A DNA stretch of 64,000 bases from Tritrichomonas musculus (Eukaryota > Parabasalia > Tritrichomonadida > Tritrichomonadidae), in assembly GCA_039105265.1 (NCBI GenBank), contig JAPFFF010000043.1:186001-250000 (forward strand), written 5' to 3'. Shown here piece by piece: positions 31,164 to 41,897 of this stretch; position 1 is the first letter of the stretch, and each line of letters begins with the position of its first letter. The position numbers and the translations under genes are program-made. Below the pieces are notes generated by a model. The model was given only the letters and a program-made list of their open reading frames with translations, was not told the origin of the DNA and did not search any database.

Positions 31164-31730
31164 ATGAATCAAAAGAATGGTTACAATGAAGAAAACCATA
31201 TGATTGAATATGAAGATGAATTAGGTTTAAAAAAGCCTAAATATAAAAATGATGTAAAAGTCCTGCAAAAAGAAACAATGAATATCCAAAAGCAAAATGA
31301 TACATTGAGTCTTAATATCAAAGAATTTAATTCAAAAAATAATGAAATACAAGAAAATTTGATAAAAAATAATAGATTAGATGAAATTATATCAGTTATG
31401 CAATTAATGAAGCAAATATTTACTTCATATCAAGAACAAATAAATGAAATTAAATCAACGATAACAGGATTTCATAAGAGATTAAGCAGCCTTGAAAACA
31501 TATTAATGTTATTTAAATGTTATGGTGATTCAGGATCAATGTATGAAAATAAAAACTTTCAAAAATCAATAGATTTTTTAACAGAAGAAATAAAAGAAAT
31601 TAAACTCAATTTCTCTAATTTTGTTACTTCCTCAGAATTACATTCAGCATTTATTTCTGGGTTTCGAGAATCAAATTGTAGCATAGGCAATCAATCAAAC
31701 GCATGGATGGCAGCCAATAATTCTTTTTAG
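31164..31730 (+). CDS. Coiled-coil protein of unknown function, 188 residues
   Basis: Heptad-like helices cover about residues 30-70 (KVLQKETMNIQKQNDTLSLN) and 75-150. There is no membrane helix and no known domain. Twenty-six bases after the stop is a genomic run of 28 A (31757-31784). Trichomonad 3' UTRs are short, so the gene could be a retrocopied transcript with its poly(A) tail. Composition is similar to the neighbourhood. Confidence 0.5.
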   Translation: MNQKNGYNEENHMIEYEDELGLKKPKYKNDVKVLQKETMNIQKQNDTLSLNIKEFNSKNNEIQENLIKNNRLDEIISVMQLMKQIFTSYQEQINEIKSTITGFHKRLSSLENILMLFKCYGDSGSMYENKNFQKSIDFLTEEIKEIKLNFSNFVTSSELHSAFISGFRESNCSIGNQSNAWMAANNSF

Positions 31731-31756
31731 ATTTTTATGAAAGCAAATTTATAGGA

Positions 31757-31784
31757 AAAAAAAAAAAAAAAAAAAAAAAAAAAC
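31757..31784 (+). repeat. A28 tract after the coiled-coil gene
   Basis: Uninterrupted run of 28 A beginning 26 bases downstream of a stop codon. Similar long runs occur at 32831-32860 (A30) and 37225-37271 (A47). Confidence 0.8.
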
Positions 31785-32039
31785 TGTTGTGTATTTCACA
31801 GAAATATTATATAGGAAACTTATAAAACGAATTAATGGAATCAAATATGAAATGACTAGAAAAAAAGAAATCATGAAAAGGAATAGTTATTATTGCGCAT
31901 ACATTGGAAAAATAAGCAAACTAAACTGTCAAAGTTTCATAGGTATTGACATAGATAATGAAATAATAGATAAGAGAAAGAAATCCTAAGTTAAAATACA
32001 GTTAAGTCCAATTGAGAGATAGAAAAAGAAATATTTATG

Positions 32040-32830
32040 AGAAAATAATATAAGAATAATATCAGATTACATTGAGAAAGAGCAGCAATTGAAACTCCTG
32101 GATTATTAGAAGCTATATTCAAATCTAACAAAACTCGAAACGAAGATTCTCAAAATTAGCTCAGAGAAGCTTCATATCACAAACTTCTAGCGAATCAAGG
32201 TGGACAACGAGGTGAAAAATTCAATACAGATCTACAAGTTGGTCTGGATAAAAAGAAAAATTGAAAGTTTGTTATAAGATCAGTCATTGCAAAATGAAAA
32301 CCTTTCTCGAAGAGTACAGGAGGAAAGCGAAGGTGTTAAACGAGGAAAATATCAACATGAAGAAGATAATAAGAAAACAAAAAGCAACTATGGTTGACGT
32401 GAAATAAAATCTAAAAAATTCAAAGAAAAAGATATAGATGCCTGAAAAAGTTGCCGACGGTGGCCTTAAAAGCATTTTTTCAGCATTTAAACAATGCGAT
32501 ATAAAAAAGAAATCATTGTTTCATTATTTGTTGCATTTTAAATTATAAAAAAATGTTTATGTTTCATTTTTTTAAACAAATTTTTTTAAATTTTTAAAAA
32601 ATTTTTATGTTAACTTTTTCTTAGCATTTCAATTGAGCATTGAATATAATATATATATATATCTTCATATTTTTTTAATTATTACTTTTTATTACATATT
32701 AATAATATTTAATATAATTTAAATATAATTAATTATAACTTTCATTAAAATATATCCTTAAAAAGGTCATCGTTGGCAACGATTTCCCGCCGTTGGCAAC
32801 TTTTTCCCGCCACTTTAAATGAAAAAGATG

Positions 32831-32862
<32 letters not shown>

Positions 32863-32970
32863 AAGTTTGAATAAGACAACCGATGAGCTTCAGAGCCAGA
32901 TCAAAGGCTTAAGGGTAGAAACAATTGAGCTGTTCAATACATCAAATAACTATTTTAAAATTTTTTTATA
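32040..32970 (+). pseudogene. Decayed coiled-coil coding sequence
   Basis: Plus-strand pieces such as LQNENLSRRVQEESEGVKRG (32283 on) and NKTTDELQSQIKGLRVETIE (32880 on) look like coiled-coil protein. They are separated by stops, an AT-rich block and the A30 tract at 32831-32860. No continuous frame remains, and the product is not recognised. A GTTGGCAAC-type direct repeat sits at about 32770-32805. Confidence 0.35.
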
Positions 32971-33155
32971 TATTAATATTTATTACAATCAATTGATTAA
33001 ATAATACAATAATTGTTTAAATAATACAATAATTGTTTAAATGTTTAAGATATTTTTAATTAAATAAAATTTCATATAGTATTCAAAATTGAAAATTTTT
33101 GCATTCAAAATGAAAATTTTTTATTATCTTATTGTTATCTAATTACATATCTTAA

Positions 33156-36100
33156 ATGCTTGGAAGCCTTAATAATTTTTTAAAATTAATAAATAATGAT
33201 AAGATTATAATGCATAATAAACGCCTCGATAATCTCGTTCATAAATTCAAGGGCTATATTGTTTTTAAAGATTTCGAAACTTCAGATATTCAAGAACGAA
33301 AAAACGAATCAAAAATCATCATAATTGATGTAATTAACGAAACCAATGGACCATATTTTGTTGTTGTTTACGATTATACGATTCTATTTTTAACAAATAT
33401 TTCACTTCTATCAAATTTAATAAAAGATTTTGAAACATCAACAATTTACACTATATATCTAGATACCAAATCCCATTTACCTAATGAATTTCAAAAAAAA
33501 ATTCATGAATATGTAGATTCTGATTATCAAGTATATTTGAAGACAATTGAAAACTTTTCTGATAAATTTCGAATCAAATCAACTGGTTATCAGGGAGTTG
33601 ACAATATTTGGAAATTAGTTCAGCCAAGTTTTTCATCATATTTTATTAATAAAAGTTATCAAAAACTTGAAAAGGAGCGAATGAATTTAAATTACACAGA
33701 AATCACAGAATTCGACTTCATAGAATTACAAGTTCTTGGAAATGGAAGTTCTGCCAAAGTTCAATTAGTTTTTGATATTGAAAAAGAACAATTGTTTGCA
33801 ATAAAAGTTTATTCATATTTATCTAATGACAATGAAAAATCATTGAGACATGAAACATTCAGTTATAGAAATATTTGTCATCCATCGTTTCCTCATTTTT
33901 ATGGAGAAATGAAAGAAAGAGGAGGAGGCCTGATTATAGAATACATCCGAGGAAGAACATTAGATAAAATTGAATTGGAAAAAATACCTCATGAAGAAAA
34001 AATGTACATGATACTTCAGCTGATGATCATCATTGAATACCTCCAATATCACCAATTCGTATATCGAGATTTGAAACCAAATAACATCATTTATAATGAA
34101 AATCGTCAAATAATTCTTCTTGATTTTGATCAAATGGTCAATTTGAGAGAACTTGGAGCTAATTATCCTATAACAGCAAATCTTGGCAGTCCTTTTATGT
34201 GCCCTGAAATGTTGAATGGTGAAATCAAAGAGTATTCATTTAAGGAAGATGTTTATTCTATTGGAGTTTTAATATATTTCATCATTTTCAATGAAATCCC
34301 AAAGCGTGGACGAAAAGATAAATCGAATGAAAATAATTATTCATTTGATAAATTACTAGAATATGGAATGAAAGAAGTTTGTGAGGAATGCACTGAAACT
34401 GATTGTAAGAATCGACCGATCATCACAAAATTGATTGATTATTTTTTTGACAATTTTTGTTATATGAAAGGACGGCAAACACCAAGAGATCAAAAGAACA
34501 ATATCAATGAATGCAAACTATTTCCAGAATGGAAACACAATGAAGAATATTTCGAAATATTTATTAAACCAGAGCAAAAAGAAACATATGAATATTATAT
34601 TCAAGAAACAAATAAAATTCATTATTTTTATCAATTTGATCTTAGTTTAAAATATTATCAAGAAAAATATTTTTTAGAAAACATTTCGAAATTCATTTCA
34701 TATTTATCAAAGCTCTCTGAAAATCCTAAATCACAATTTTATCTTGGTATTATTTATATTGAAAAAGTCTTCGGAATTCTAGAAATTAACAAATCAATTT
34801 ATTATTTGACACTTGCTGCTAATCAAAATCATCCGGATGCACAAAATATTCTTGGTATTATATATTGTTCAGACAAATACATCACACGAGATATAAATAA
34901 ATCAATTCATTATTTTACTCTCTCTGCAAATCAAAATCATTCAAATTCACAATATCATCTTGGTGCTATTTATTATTACGGTGATTACATCACACGAGAT
35001 ATTGACAAAGCAATTTATTATTTGACACTCGCGGCAAATCAAAATAATCCAGATGCACAAAATATTCTTGGTTCTATTTATTATAGCGAAATATTTACCA
35101 AACAAGATATTAACAAAGCAATTTATTATTTGACACTCGCTGCAAATCAAAATAATCCAGAAGCACAATATAAGCTTGGTGCTATTTATGGCCCAGGCAG
35201 ATATATCACACAAGATATTAACAAATCAATTTATTATTTAACACTTGCGGCAAATCAAAACCATCCAATTTCACAATTTTATCTTGGCCTCATTTATTAT
35301 ACTGGCGATTACAACACACGAGATATTAATAAATCAATTCATTATTTGACACTAGCAGCAAATCACAATAATCCAGATGCACAAAATATTCTTGGTATTA
35401 TTTATTATACAAGTAAATACATCACACAAGATATTCACAAATCAATTCATTATTTAACACTATCTGCAAATCAAAATCATCCAGATTCACAATATCAACT
35501 TGGTGTTATTTATTATACAAGTAAATACATCACACAAGATGTTAACAAGTCAATTCATTATTTGACGCTCGCTGCAAATCAAAATCACCCAGGTGCTCTA
35601 AATCAACTTGGCGCTATTTATTATACTGGCAAATATATCACACGGGATATTAACAAATCAATTCATTATTTGACTCTCGCCTCAAATTCAAATTATTCAG
35701 ATGCACAATTTCATCTTGGCGTTATTTATTATGAAAACAAATACATCACACAAGATATTAACAAATCAATTCATTATTTAACACTCGCAGCAAATCAAAA
35801 TCATCCAGATGCACAATTTTATCTTGGATTTTTTTATTTAAATGGCAAATTTATGCCAAAAGATTTCAATAAAGCAACCTACTATTTATATCTATCTGCA
35901 AATCAAGGAAATCATGATTCACAGTTTATTTTGGGAGTTATTTATTCAAAAGGAGAATATTTTAAACAAGATATGGAAAAAGCAATTCATTATTATAAAG
36001 AGGCATCTTCATTTAATATTGCGTATGCTAAGAACAACCTTGCAATGATTTATAGAAATGGTATTCATACACAAAAGAGAATCGGATATTCGATTGAATT

Positions 36101-36623
36101 ACTTAAAGAATCAGTCAGATTAAATGATCGAGTATCGATGTATAATCTGTCACATATTTATTTTTATGAACAAAATGTTGGTATGGAAGGATATGATGAA
36201 ATCATTGATCTTCTTATCAAATCAATATATTTAAAATTTATGCCATCAATAAATCTTCTCGTCATTGTAATAATCAAGAAATATCAAACTATCACGAAAG
36301 AAAAAATTCAACATGAAATTGAGTCACATGAAACTGTTAGTCCTGTTATAACAAATGAATTAGCAATTCGCATTTACAATTATATAAAAAGTAGAAATCT
36401 TGAAATTTCAAGATATTATGAAGCTGAATTTGAACAATATCGAAATCTTGATTGCATGTATAATTATGATTTTACTTATATTGCAACCAATTTATTAATG
36501 ACCCCAAAAAATGAAGAAGTAATAAAAGGCCAAAAAATTAATGAACTTTTTTATGAAGGATTTGGAATTTCATTAGATCCAATTAAACAACCTTTAATCC
36601 ATGAACATCTGCAAAATGAATAA
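33156..36623 (+). CDS. Protein kinase with C-terminal Sel1 repeats
   Basis: 1155 residues. A unique N-terminal region (1-185) precedes a kinase domain at about 188-430: glycine loop LGNGSSAKVQLV (194-205), Lys217 in AIKVY, YRDLKPNN (303-310) with catalytic Asp305, and CPE (349-351) in place of APE. The metal-binding motif is DFD (323-325) rather than DFG; Asp is kept, so activity is possible. About 13 Sel1 repeats of 36 residues follow from about 520 to 1000 (pattern 'DINKSIHYLTLAANQNHPDA.. LG.IYY'), then a unique 150-residue tail ending near FYEGFGI. Kinase-Sel1 fusions are typical of Tritrichomonas. The Sel1 solenoid probably binds partners. Two relics of the same family lie just downstream. 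Confidence 0.9.
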   Translation: MLGSLNNFLKLINNDKIIMHNKRLDNLVHKFKGYIVFKDFETSDIQERKNESKIIIIDVINETNGPYFVVVYDYTILFLTNISLLSNLIKDFETSTIYTIYLDTKSHLPNEFQKKIHEYVDSDYQVYLKTIENFSDKFRIKSTGYQGVDNIWKLVQPSFSSYFINKSYQKLEKERMNLNYTEITEFDFIELQVLGNGSSAKVQLVFDIEKEQLFAIKVYSYLSNDNEKSLRHETFSYRNICHPSFPHFYGEMKERGGGLIIEYIRGRTLDKIELEKIPHEEKMYMILQLMIIIEYLQYHQFVYRDLKPNNIIYNENRQIILLDFDQMVNLRELGANYPITANLGSPFMCPEMLNGEIKEYSFKEDVYSIGVLIYFIIFNEIPKRGRKDKSNENNYSFDKLLEYGMKEVCEECTETDCKNRPIITKLIDYFFDNFCYMKGRQTPRDQKNNINECKLFPEWKHNEEYFEIFIKPEQKETYEYYIQETNKIHYFYQFDLSLKYYQEKYFLENISKFISYLSKLSENPKSQFYLGIIYIEKVFGILEINKSIYYLTLAANQNHPDAQNILGIIYCSDKYITRDINKSIHYFTLSANQNHSNSQYHLGAIYYYGDYITRDIDKAIYYLTLAANQNNPDAQNILGSIYYSEIFTKQDINKAIYYLTLAANQNNPEAQYKLGAIYGPGRYITQDINKSIYYLTLAANQNHPISQFYLGLIYYTGDYNTRDINKSIHYLTLAANHNNPDAQNILGIIYYTSKYITQDIHKSIHYLTLSANQNHPDSQYQLGVIYYTSKYITQDVNKSIHYLTLAANQNHPGALNQLGAIYYTGKYITRDINKSIHYLTLASNSNYSDAQFHLGVIYYENKYITQDINKSIHYLTLAANQNHPDAQFYLGFFYLNGKFMPKDFNKATYYLYLSANQGNHDSQFILGVIYSKGEYFKQDMEKAIHYYKEASSFNIAYAKNNLAMIYRNGIHTQKRIGYSIELLKESVRLNDRVSMYNLSHIYFYEQNVGMEGYDEIIDLLIKSIYLKFMPSINLLVIVIIKKYQTITKEKIQHEIESHETVSPVITNELAIRIYNYIKSRNLEISRYYEAEFEQYRNLDCMYNYDFTYIATNLLMTPKNEEVIKGQKINELFYEGFGISLDPIKQPLIHEHLQNE

Positions 36624-37133
36624 TCAGAGATATATTTGAATGATTTTGGAAGAATTTACTTTCAATTATATCAATAACAATCTCATAACCCATATTTACA
36701 AATTGCTTTTAATTAAAGATCAAATCTCCTTAGTTTTTTTGCTTAATTCATATATTTATTGTAGTTCCTTTGGAAATAGTCTTCGTCTATCATTGCATTT
36801 CTGGTCAATGACTGAGCTCTTATAAAATTGGTGTAGTTATTAGTAAATGTGAATATTTTTAATAGGAAGATAAAAATAAATACTAATTAGCGTAAAGAAA
36901 CTTTTATTTAAGTCTTAATTTCAATTAATAATCATTTAATTACATTCAAAATCATATCTTTCAATGAAATTCAAAATCATATCATTTATTTTTTGGCCAA
37001 ATTTATAAATTCTGATGCTTCTTTAGCTGTTTTACATAATTTATTTATTTTTTTGAGAAATAAGGTTTGCTAAATGGATTTATAAACAACTTATTTTAAA
37101 TTTTTTTTTTATGATATTTCCTTTTTCATGCAT
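36624..37133. other. Intergenic region after the Sel1 kinase
   Basis: No gene supported. The 61-codon frame at 36640 has no recognisable motif. Small direct repeats of TTCAAAATCATATC (about 36950 and 36970) resemble the 25-bp array words at 44-46 kb. Confidence 0.35.
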
Positions 37134-37223
37134 GAAAAATATTATTTAGGTAACCTGCAATAAATATAATGGATCCCGAAATTGACACTGATTTTTGTCC
37201 TGAAATTCATTCATTCAAACATT

Positions 37224-37271
<48 letters not shown>
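37134..37271 (+). repeat. Dispersed repeat with A-tail, copy 1
   Basis: About 90 bp nearly identical to 50118-50222. Both include TTATTTAGGTAACCT, ATGGATCCCGA and TGACACTGATTTTTGTCC, then a run of ATTC units and an A-run (47 A here, 9 there). The block reads as an ATG followed by MDPEIDTDFCPEIHSF, so it may be a duplicated gene 5' end or an A-tailed retrocopy. Confidence 0.65.
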
Positions 37272-37273
<2 letters not shown>

Positions 37274-37398
37274 ATTTTTCACTTAGAATATAAAAATCAT
37301 ATTCATTTTATTAAGTATTAAATTTTATACCTTTTTGACATTCTAACGACGGTTACCACCCCTATCATTTTAATCTTCTTTTTCATCATCATCACTTT

Positions 37399-37528
37399 CA
37401 TGAAAGATATAAATCTTGTTTATTATGGACATGAAATTGATAATCAAAGAAAAAAGAAAAAAATAGAAATCATTGATAAAAGACCAAAAATTAACAAATA
37501 CTTTTATGAAGGTTTAGGAAACATATGA
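37399..37528 (+). pseudogene. Relic of a Sel1-kinase C-terminal tail
   Basis: The plus strand reads MKDINLVYYGHEIDNQRKKK ... KINKYFYEGLGNI and stops. The end matches the tail of the intact Sel1 kinase (KINELFYEGFGI). Nothing upstream continues it: the A47 tract lies 130 bp before. Confidence 0.55.
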
Positions 37529-37681
37529 ATTATAGAGATATTTATAGCACTACACTAAATATTTCGAGGGAAATTCAATAAAATCATTAAAATTTGCAAA
37601 ATTTTGGCATTTATTAAGATTTGTTTTAAGTCTTTTTTTGAATAAAATAAATACTAATTAATTATCTATGATTTAATCAAA

Positions 37682-38698
37682 TTAAATACCAAATCCTGCA
37701 TTAAATTCAGAAATGATGTTTGGACATGATTTTCTATTTTCTTCTTTTTCATCTATATTTTTAATATGCATAAAAGAATCTGTGGTTTCAACATGCAAAT
37801 CATGACCATACATATAACCAAATTCTTTAACACCCGATAAAATAGAATGAAATTATCAAATTGATAAAGTTTATCTTTTACAATTTTATGAAATACTTTT
37901 TTTGCTAACTTATGAGCTGCTTTTTTATTTAAGGCAGAAGAAAATTTGTTTTCAAGCATTTCTATTGTAATTGTTCTATTTTCTCTTATCAATAAAAATA
38001 CAAGAAGATAAAATGAAAATCCAAAAACTCCCGTTATTATTATTAACGAATTAAATATTTGGTTAAAATAATCATCTTTCAAATTTTCATAAATAAAAAT
38101 ATGAAAAAGATTATATATAGCTAATATATCTAATTTTTCTATTTTAATTGCTTCTTTAAGAAGTTCAATTGAATACCAAATATTTTTTTCAACTCCAATT
38201 CCATGTCTATAAATCATGGCAAGATTATTTTTGGCTTTTGCGTCAATAAATGATGATGCTTCTTTATAATAATGAATTGCTTTATTTAAGTCTTTCTTAA
38301 CATATTCTCCTCTTGAATACATAACTCCAAGATGAAATTGAGCCTTTGGATTATAGTGTTTTGCTGACATCGTAAAATAAAAATGTGCTTTATTAATATT
38401 TTTTTCAATATGAAGTCCCAATAGATATAATTTCCCTAAATAATACTAAGCAGAAGAATTATCTCCGATTGCTGATAATTTAAGATAATTAATAGCTTTA
38501 ATATAATCTTTTTTTCATCATAAATAAAATAAAGCATCAGTTGTGAACTATGATTATTTTTTTTTGCTGAAAGTGTGAAATAATAAATTGCTTTATCAAT
38601 ATCATGATATTCTTTATATAATATAATAAACATAATATATATTGTGCCTCATCATTATTTTGATCTGCAGAAAGCGATAAGTAATGAAATGCTTTGTT
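37682..38698 (-). pseudogene. Truncated Sel1-repeat (kinase) gene
   Basis: Minus-strand Sel1 repeats are close to the intact gene at 33156: NKAFHYLSLSADQNNDEAQY, DIDKAIYYFTLSAKKNNHSS, NKAHFYFTMSAKHYNPKAQF, LNKAIHYYKEASSF, KNNLAMIYRHGI. The unique tail ends FNAGFGI at 37682. Frame changes and stops interrupt it. The 5' side, including the whole kinase domain, is missing, and the sequence runs directly into the 14-bp satellite at 38699. The remaining tail also carries a hydrophobic stretch (IIITGVFGFSFYLLVFLLI) that the paralogue largely lacks. Confidence 0.75.
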
Positions 38699-39307
38699 AA
38701 TTTTATGTTTATTATATTATGTTTATTATATTATGTTTATTATATTATGTTTATTATATTATGTTTATTATATTATGTTTATTATATTATGTTTATTATA
38801 TTATGTTTATTATATTATGTTTATTATATTATGTTTATTATATTATGTTTATTATATTATGTTTATTATATTATGTTTATTATATTATGTTTATTATATT
38901 ATGTTTATTATATTATGTTTATTATATTATGTTTATTATATTATGTTTATTATATTATGTTTATTATATTATGTTTATTATATTATGTTTATTATATTAT
39001 GTTTATTATATTATGTTTATTATATTATGTTTATTATATTATGTTTATTATATTATGTTTATTATATTATGTTTATTATATTATGTTTATTATATTATGT
39101 TTATTATATTATGTTTATTATATTATGTTTATTATATTATGTTTATTATATTATGTTTATTATATTATGTTTATTATATTATGTTTATTATATTATGTTT
39201 ATTATATTATGTTTATTATATTATGTTTATTATATTATGTTTATTATATTATGTTTATTATATTATGTTTATTATATTATGTTTATTATATTATGTTTAT
39301 TATATTA
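38699..39307 (+). repeat. 14-bp satellite array, first block
   Basis: About 43 uninterrupted copies of TATGTTTATTATAT. All three plus-strand frames are open because 14 is not a multiple of three and the unit contains no stop in any phase; these ORFs are not genes. The array continues after two insertions at 40001 and 42931. Confidence 0.97.
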
Positions 39308-39309
39308 TA

Positions 39310-39998
39310 GACTTGTTAAAAGTCCGGGACAAATGCACTTTTCATGGACTTTTTGTGGACTCGGGACTTGGTGTGGACCTAACAAACCTTGTCAATTTAT
39401 TTTGATTTTATATCTCAAAAAAGAACTCATTTTATGCATATATTTTATAGTTTATTTGTTTATTTGATTTTTTTTGTTTATTTAAATAGAAAAGTAGTAA
39501 CTAATATGAGTAAATTATATTTGAATGTTTTTAATCATGAAAAAAAATGTCATAAACAATTGAAAGAATTTTGGAAATCTTGGCAGATGGACCAAAATAT
39601 TTCAAAGAAATTTTATAATTCTTTTATTTTGTGAAAAAATAAAAAATGCTAAAATAATTGAAAGAATTTTATTAGTCCTGGCAGATGGACCAGTGTATTT
39701 CAGAGAAATTTTTAAACATTTTATATTTTGTGAATAAAAAAAAATGCTAAAAAAATTGAAAGAATTTTTGAAGTCCTGACAGATGGACCAGTGTATTTCA
39801 GAGAAATTATAAATAATTTTTATTTTGTGAATAAATAAAAAATGCTAAAAAAATTGAATGAATTTTGGAAGTCCTGACAGATGGACCAGTGTATTTCAGA
39901 GAAATTATAAATAATTTTTATTTTGTGAATAAATAAAAAATGCTAAAAAAAATTGAATGAATTTTGTAAGTCCACAGGTCCATGGACTTTAACAAGTC
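39310..39998. mobile_element. TA-flanked inverted-repeat element inside the satellite
   Basis: 689 bp with ends GACTTGTTAAAAGTCC and GGACTTTAACAAGTC (inverted, one-base length difference), flanked by TA (39308-39309 and 39999-40000) and satellite on both sides. It contains about 4.4 copies of a 98-bp tandem repeat and no transposase, so it is a non-autonomous element. Confidence 0.75.
39530..39975 (+). repeat. 98-bp tandem repeat (about 4.4 units)
   Basis: Units share GCAGATGGACCA or GACAGATGGACCAGTG, TATTTCAGAGAAATT and TTTTATTTTGTGAATAAA. The first unit is the most divergent and the last two nearly identical, consistent with recent expansion at one end. The array is internal to the 689-bp element. 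Confidence 0.8.
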
Positions 39999-40000
39999 TA

Positions 40001-40045
40001 TTATATTATGTTTATTATATTATGTTTATTATATTATGTTTATTA
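40001..40045 (+). repeat. 14-bp satellite, short middle block
   Basis: About three copies of the same 14-bp unit, left between the two inserted elements. Confidence 0.9.
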
Positions 40046-40222
40046 CCCTGATCTCGGATAAAATGAGAAAGTTAGTATGGTTAAGTTTTTTTTTTATTCT
40101 GTTAACAATTTTTACTCTGATAAAAATATGGTGATTCTAAAGAAAAAAATGATTTATCGAAATCTCTCTACAACATTTTAATTATTTGATCATTTTATTA
40201 TGTATTTTTTGAATAAAATTAA

Positions 40223-40461
40223 GGTACAAATCCAGTACGTTACGTAACCGCCATTTTTTTTGACACTTTATAAGAAAAAATCGACATGTTATATAAAAAA
40301 TCGAATATCTGACTATTTTTTACATAACATGTCATTGAATTAAGAAAAATGTAAAATAAATGTCAAAAACACACCTTGTCAATTTAAACTTTTTCAAAGA
40401 CCCCATCTATTCAAATAATAAACGTTCTCACTTACAAAAAATAACGTACTGGATTTGTACC
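40223..40461. mobile_element. TTAA-flanked MITE (piggyBac-type target)
   Basis: 239 bp with perfect 20-bp inverted ends GGTACAAATCCAGTACGTTA, flanked by TTAA (40219-40222 and 40462-40465). TTAA duplication is the hallmark of piggyBac elements. There is no coding capacity. It is nested in the 2.9-kb element. Confidence 0.8.
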
Positions 40462-40658
40462 TTAAATCTTCTGATTACAATGTGAAGTCACTTAACGGCA
40501 CAAAAAAAAACAATTGAAAATAATTTTTCTGTAGAAAGTTCAACAGAGTTCACACAATCTCTGCCAAATAATATAGATATTCAACAAAGATCTGCGATAG
40601 ATCAGCAATTTTTCCCAAAAATTCTCTTCCAACAACAATAATTTTATACTAACATTAT

Positions 40659-41897
40659 CGATTCTCTTCCAAACAACAACGATTCTCCAAGCAGCATCGA
40701 TTCTCTCCCAAACAACAACGATTCTCCAAACAACAACGATTCTCCAAGCAGCATCGATTCTCTTCCAAACAACAACGATTCTCCAAGCAGCAACGATTCT
40801 CTTCCAGCAGCATCGATTCTCTCCCAAACAACAACGATTCTCCAAGCAGCATCGATTCTCCAAGCAGCATCGATTCTCTCCCAAACAACAACGATTCTCT
40901 TCCAAACAGCATCGATTCTCCAAGCAGCATCGATTCTCTCCCAAACAACAACGATTCTCCAAACAACAACGATTCTCCAAGCAGCATCGATTCTCTCCCA
41001 AACAACAACGATTCTCCAAACAACAACGATTCTCCAAGCAGCATCGATTCTCTCCCAAACAACAACGATTCTCCAAACAACAACGATTCTCCAAACAACA
41101 ACGATTCTCCAAGCAGCATCGATTCTCCAAGCAGCAACGATTCTCTTCCAAACAGCATCGATTCTCCAAGCAGCATCGATTCTCTCCCAAACAACAACGA
41201 TTCTCCAAGCAGCATCGATTCTCTCCCAAACAACAACGATTCTCCAAACAACAACGATTCTCCAAGCAGCATCGATTCTCTCCCAAACAACAACGATTCT
41301 CCAAGCAGCATCGATTCTCTTCCAAACAACAACGATTCTCCAAGCAGCATCGATTCTCTTCCAAACAACAACGATTCTCCAAACAGCATCGATTCTCCAA
41401 ACAACAACGATTCTCCAAGCAGCATCGATTCTCTCCCAAACAACAACGATTCTCCAAGCAGCATCGATTCTCTTCCAAACAACAACGATTCTCCAAGCAG
41501 CATCGATTCTCTCCCAAACAACAACGATTCTCCAAGCAGCATCGATTCTCCAAGCAGCATCGATTCTCTCCCAAACAACAACGGTTCTCCAAACAACAAC
41601 GATTCTCCAAGCAGCATCGATTCTCTTCCAAGCAGCATCGATTCTCCAAGCAGCATCGATTCTCTTCCAAGCAGCATCGATTCTCCAAGCAGCAACGATT
41701 CTCTTCCAGCAGCATCGATTCTCTCCCAAACAACAACGATTCTCCAAGCAGCATCGATTCTCTTCCAGCAGCAACGATTCTCTTCCAAGCAGCATCGATT
41801 CTCTCCCAAACAACAACGATTCTCCAAGCAGCATCGATTCTCTCCCAAACAGCAACGATTCTCTTCCAAACAACAACGATTCTCCAAGCAGCATCTC
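40659..41897. repeat. 18/21-bp pyrimidine-rich minisatellite
   Basis: About 60 units built on CGATTCTCCAAGCAGCAT (18 bp) and CGATTCTCTCCCAAACAACA-type (21 bp) words, irregularly alternating with AAACAACAA variants. Both lengths are multiples of three and lack stops in all three minus-strand frames. Hence three overlapping 400-residue frames (repeats of ENRCCLENRCCL, RIVVVW, RESMLLGESLLF) are open. None has a recognisable non-repeat domain, so I do not call a gene. Confidence 0.9.

Noticed and set aside
38684-39467. Three overlapping plus-strand frames of 208-257 codons
   Set aside because: They are translations of the 14-bp satellite in all phases (MFIILCLLYYVYYI repeats) with no non-repeat domain.
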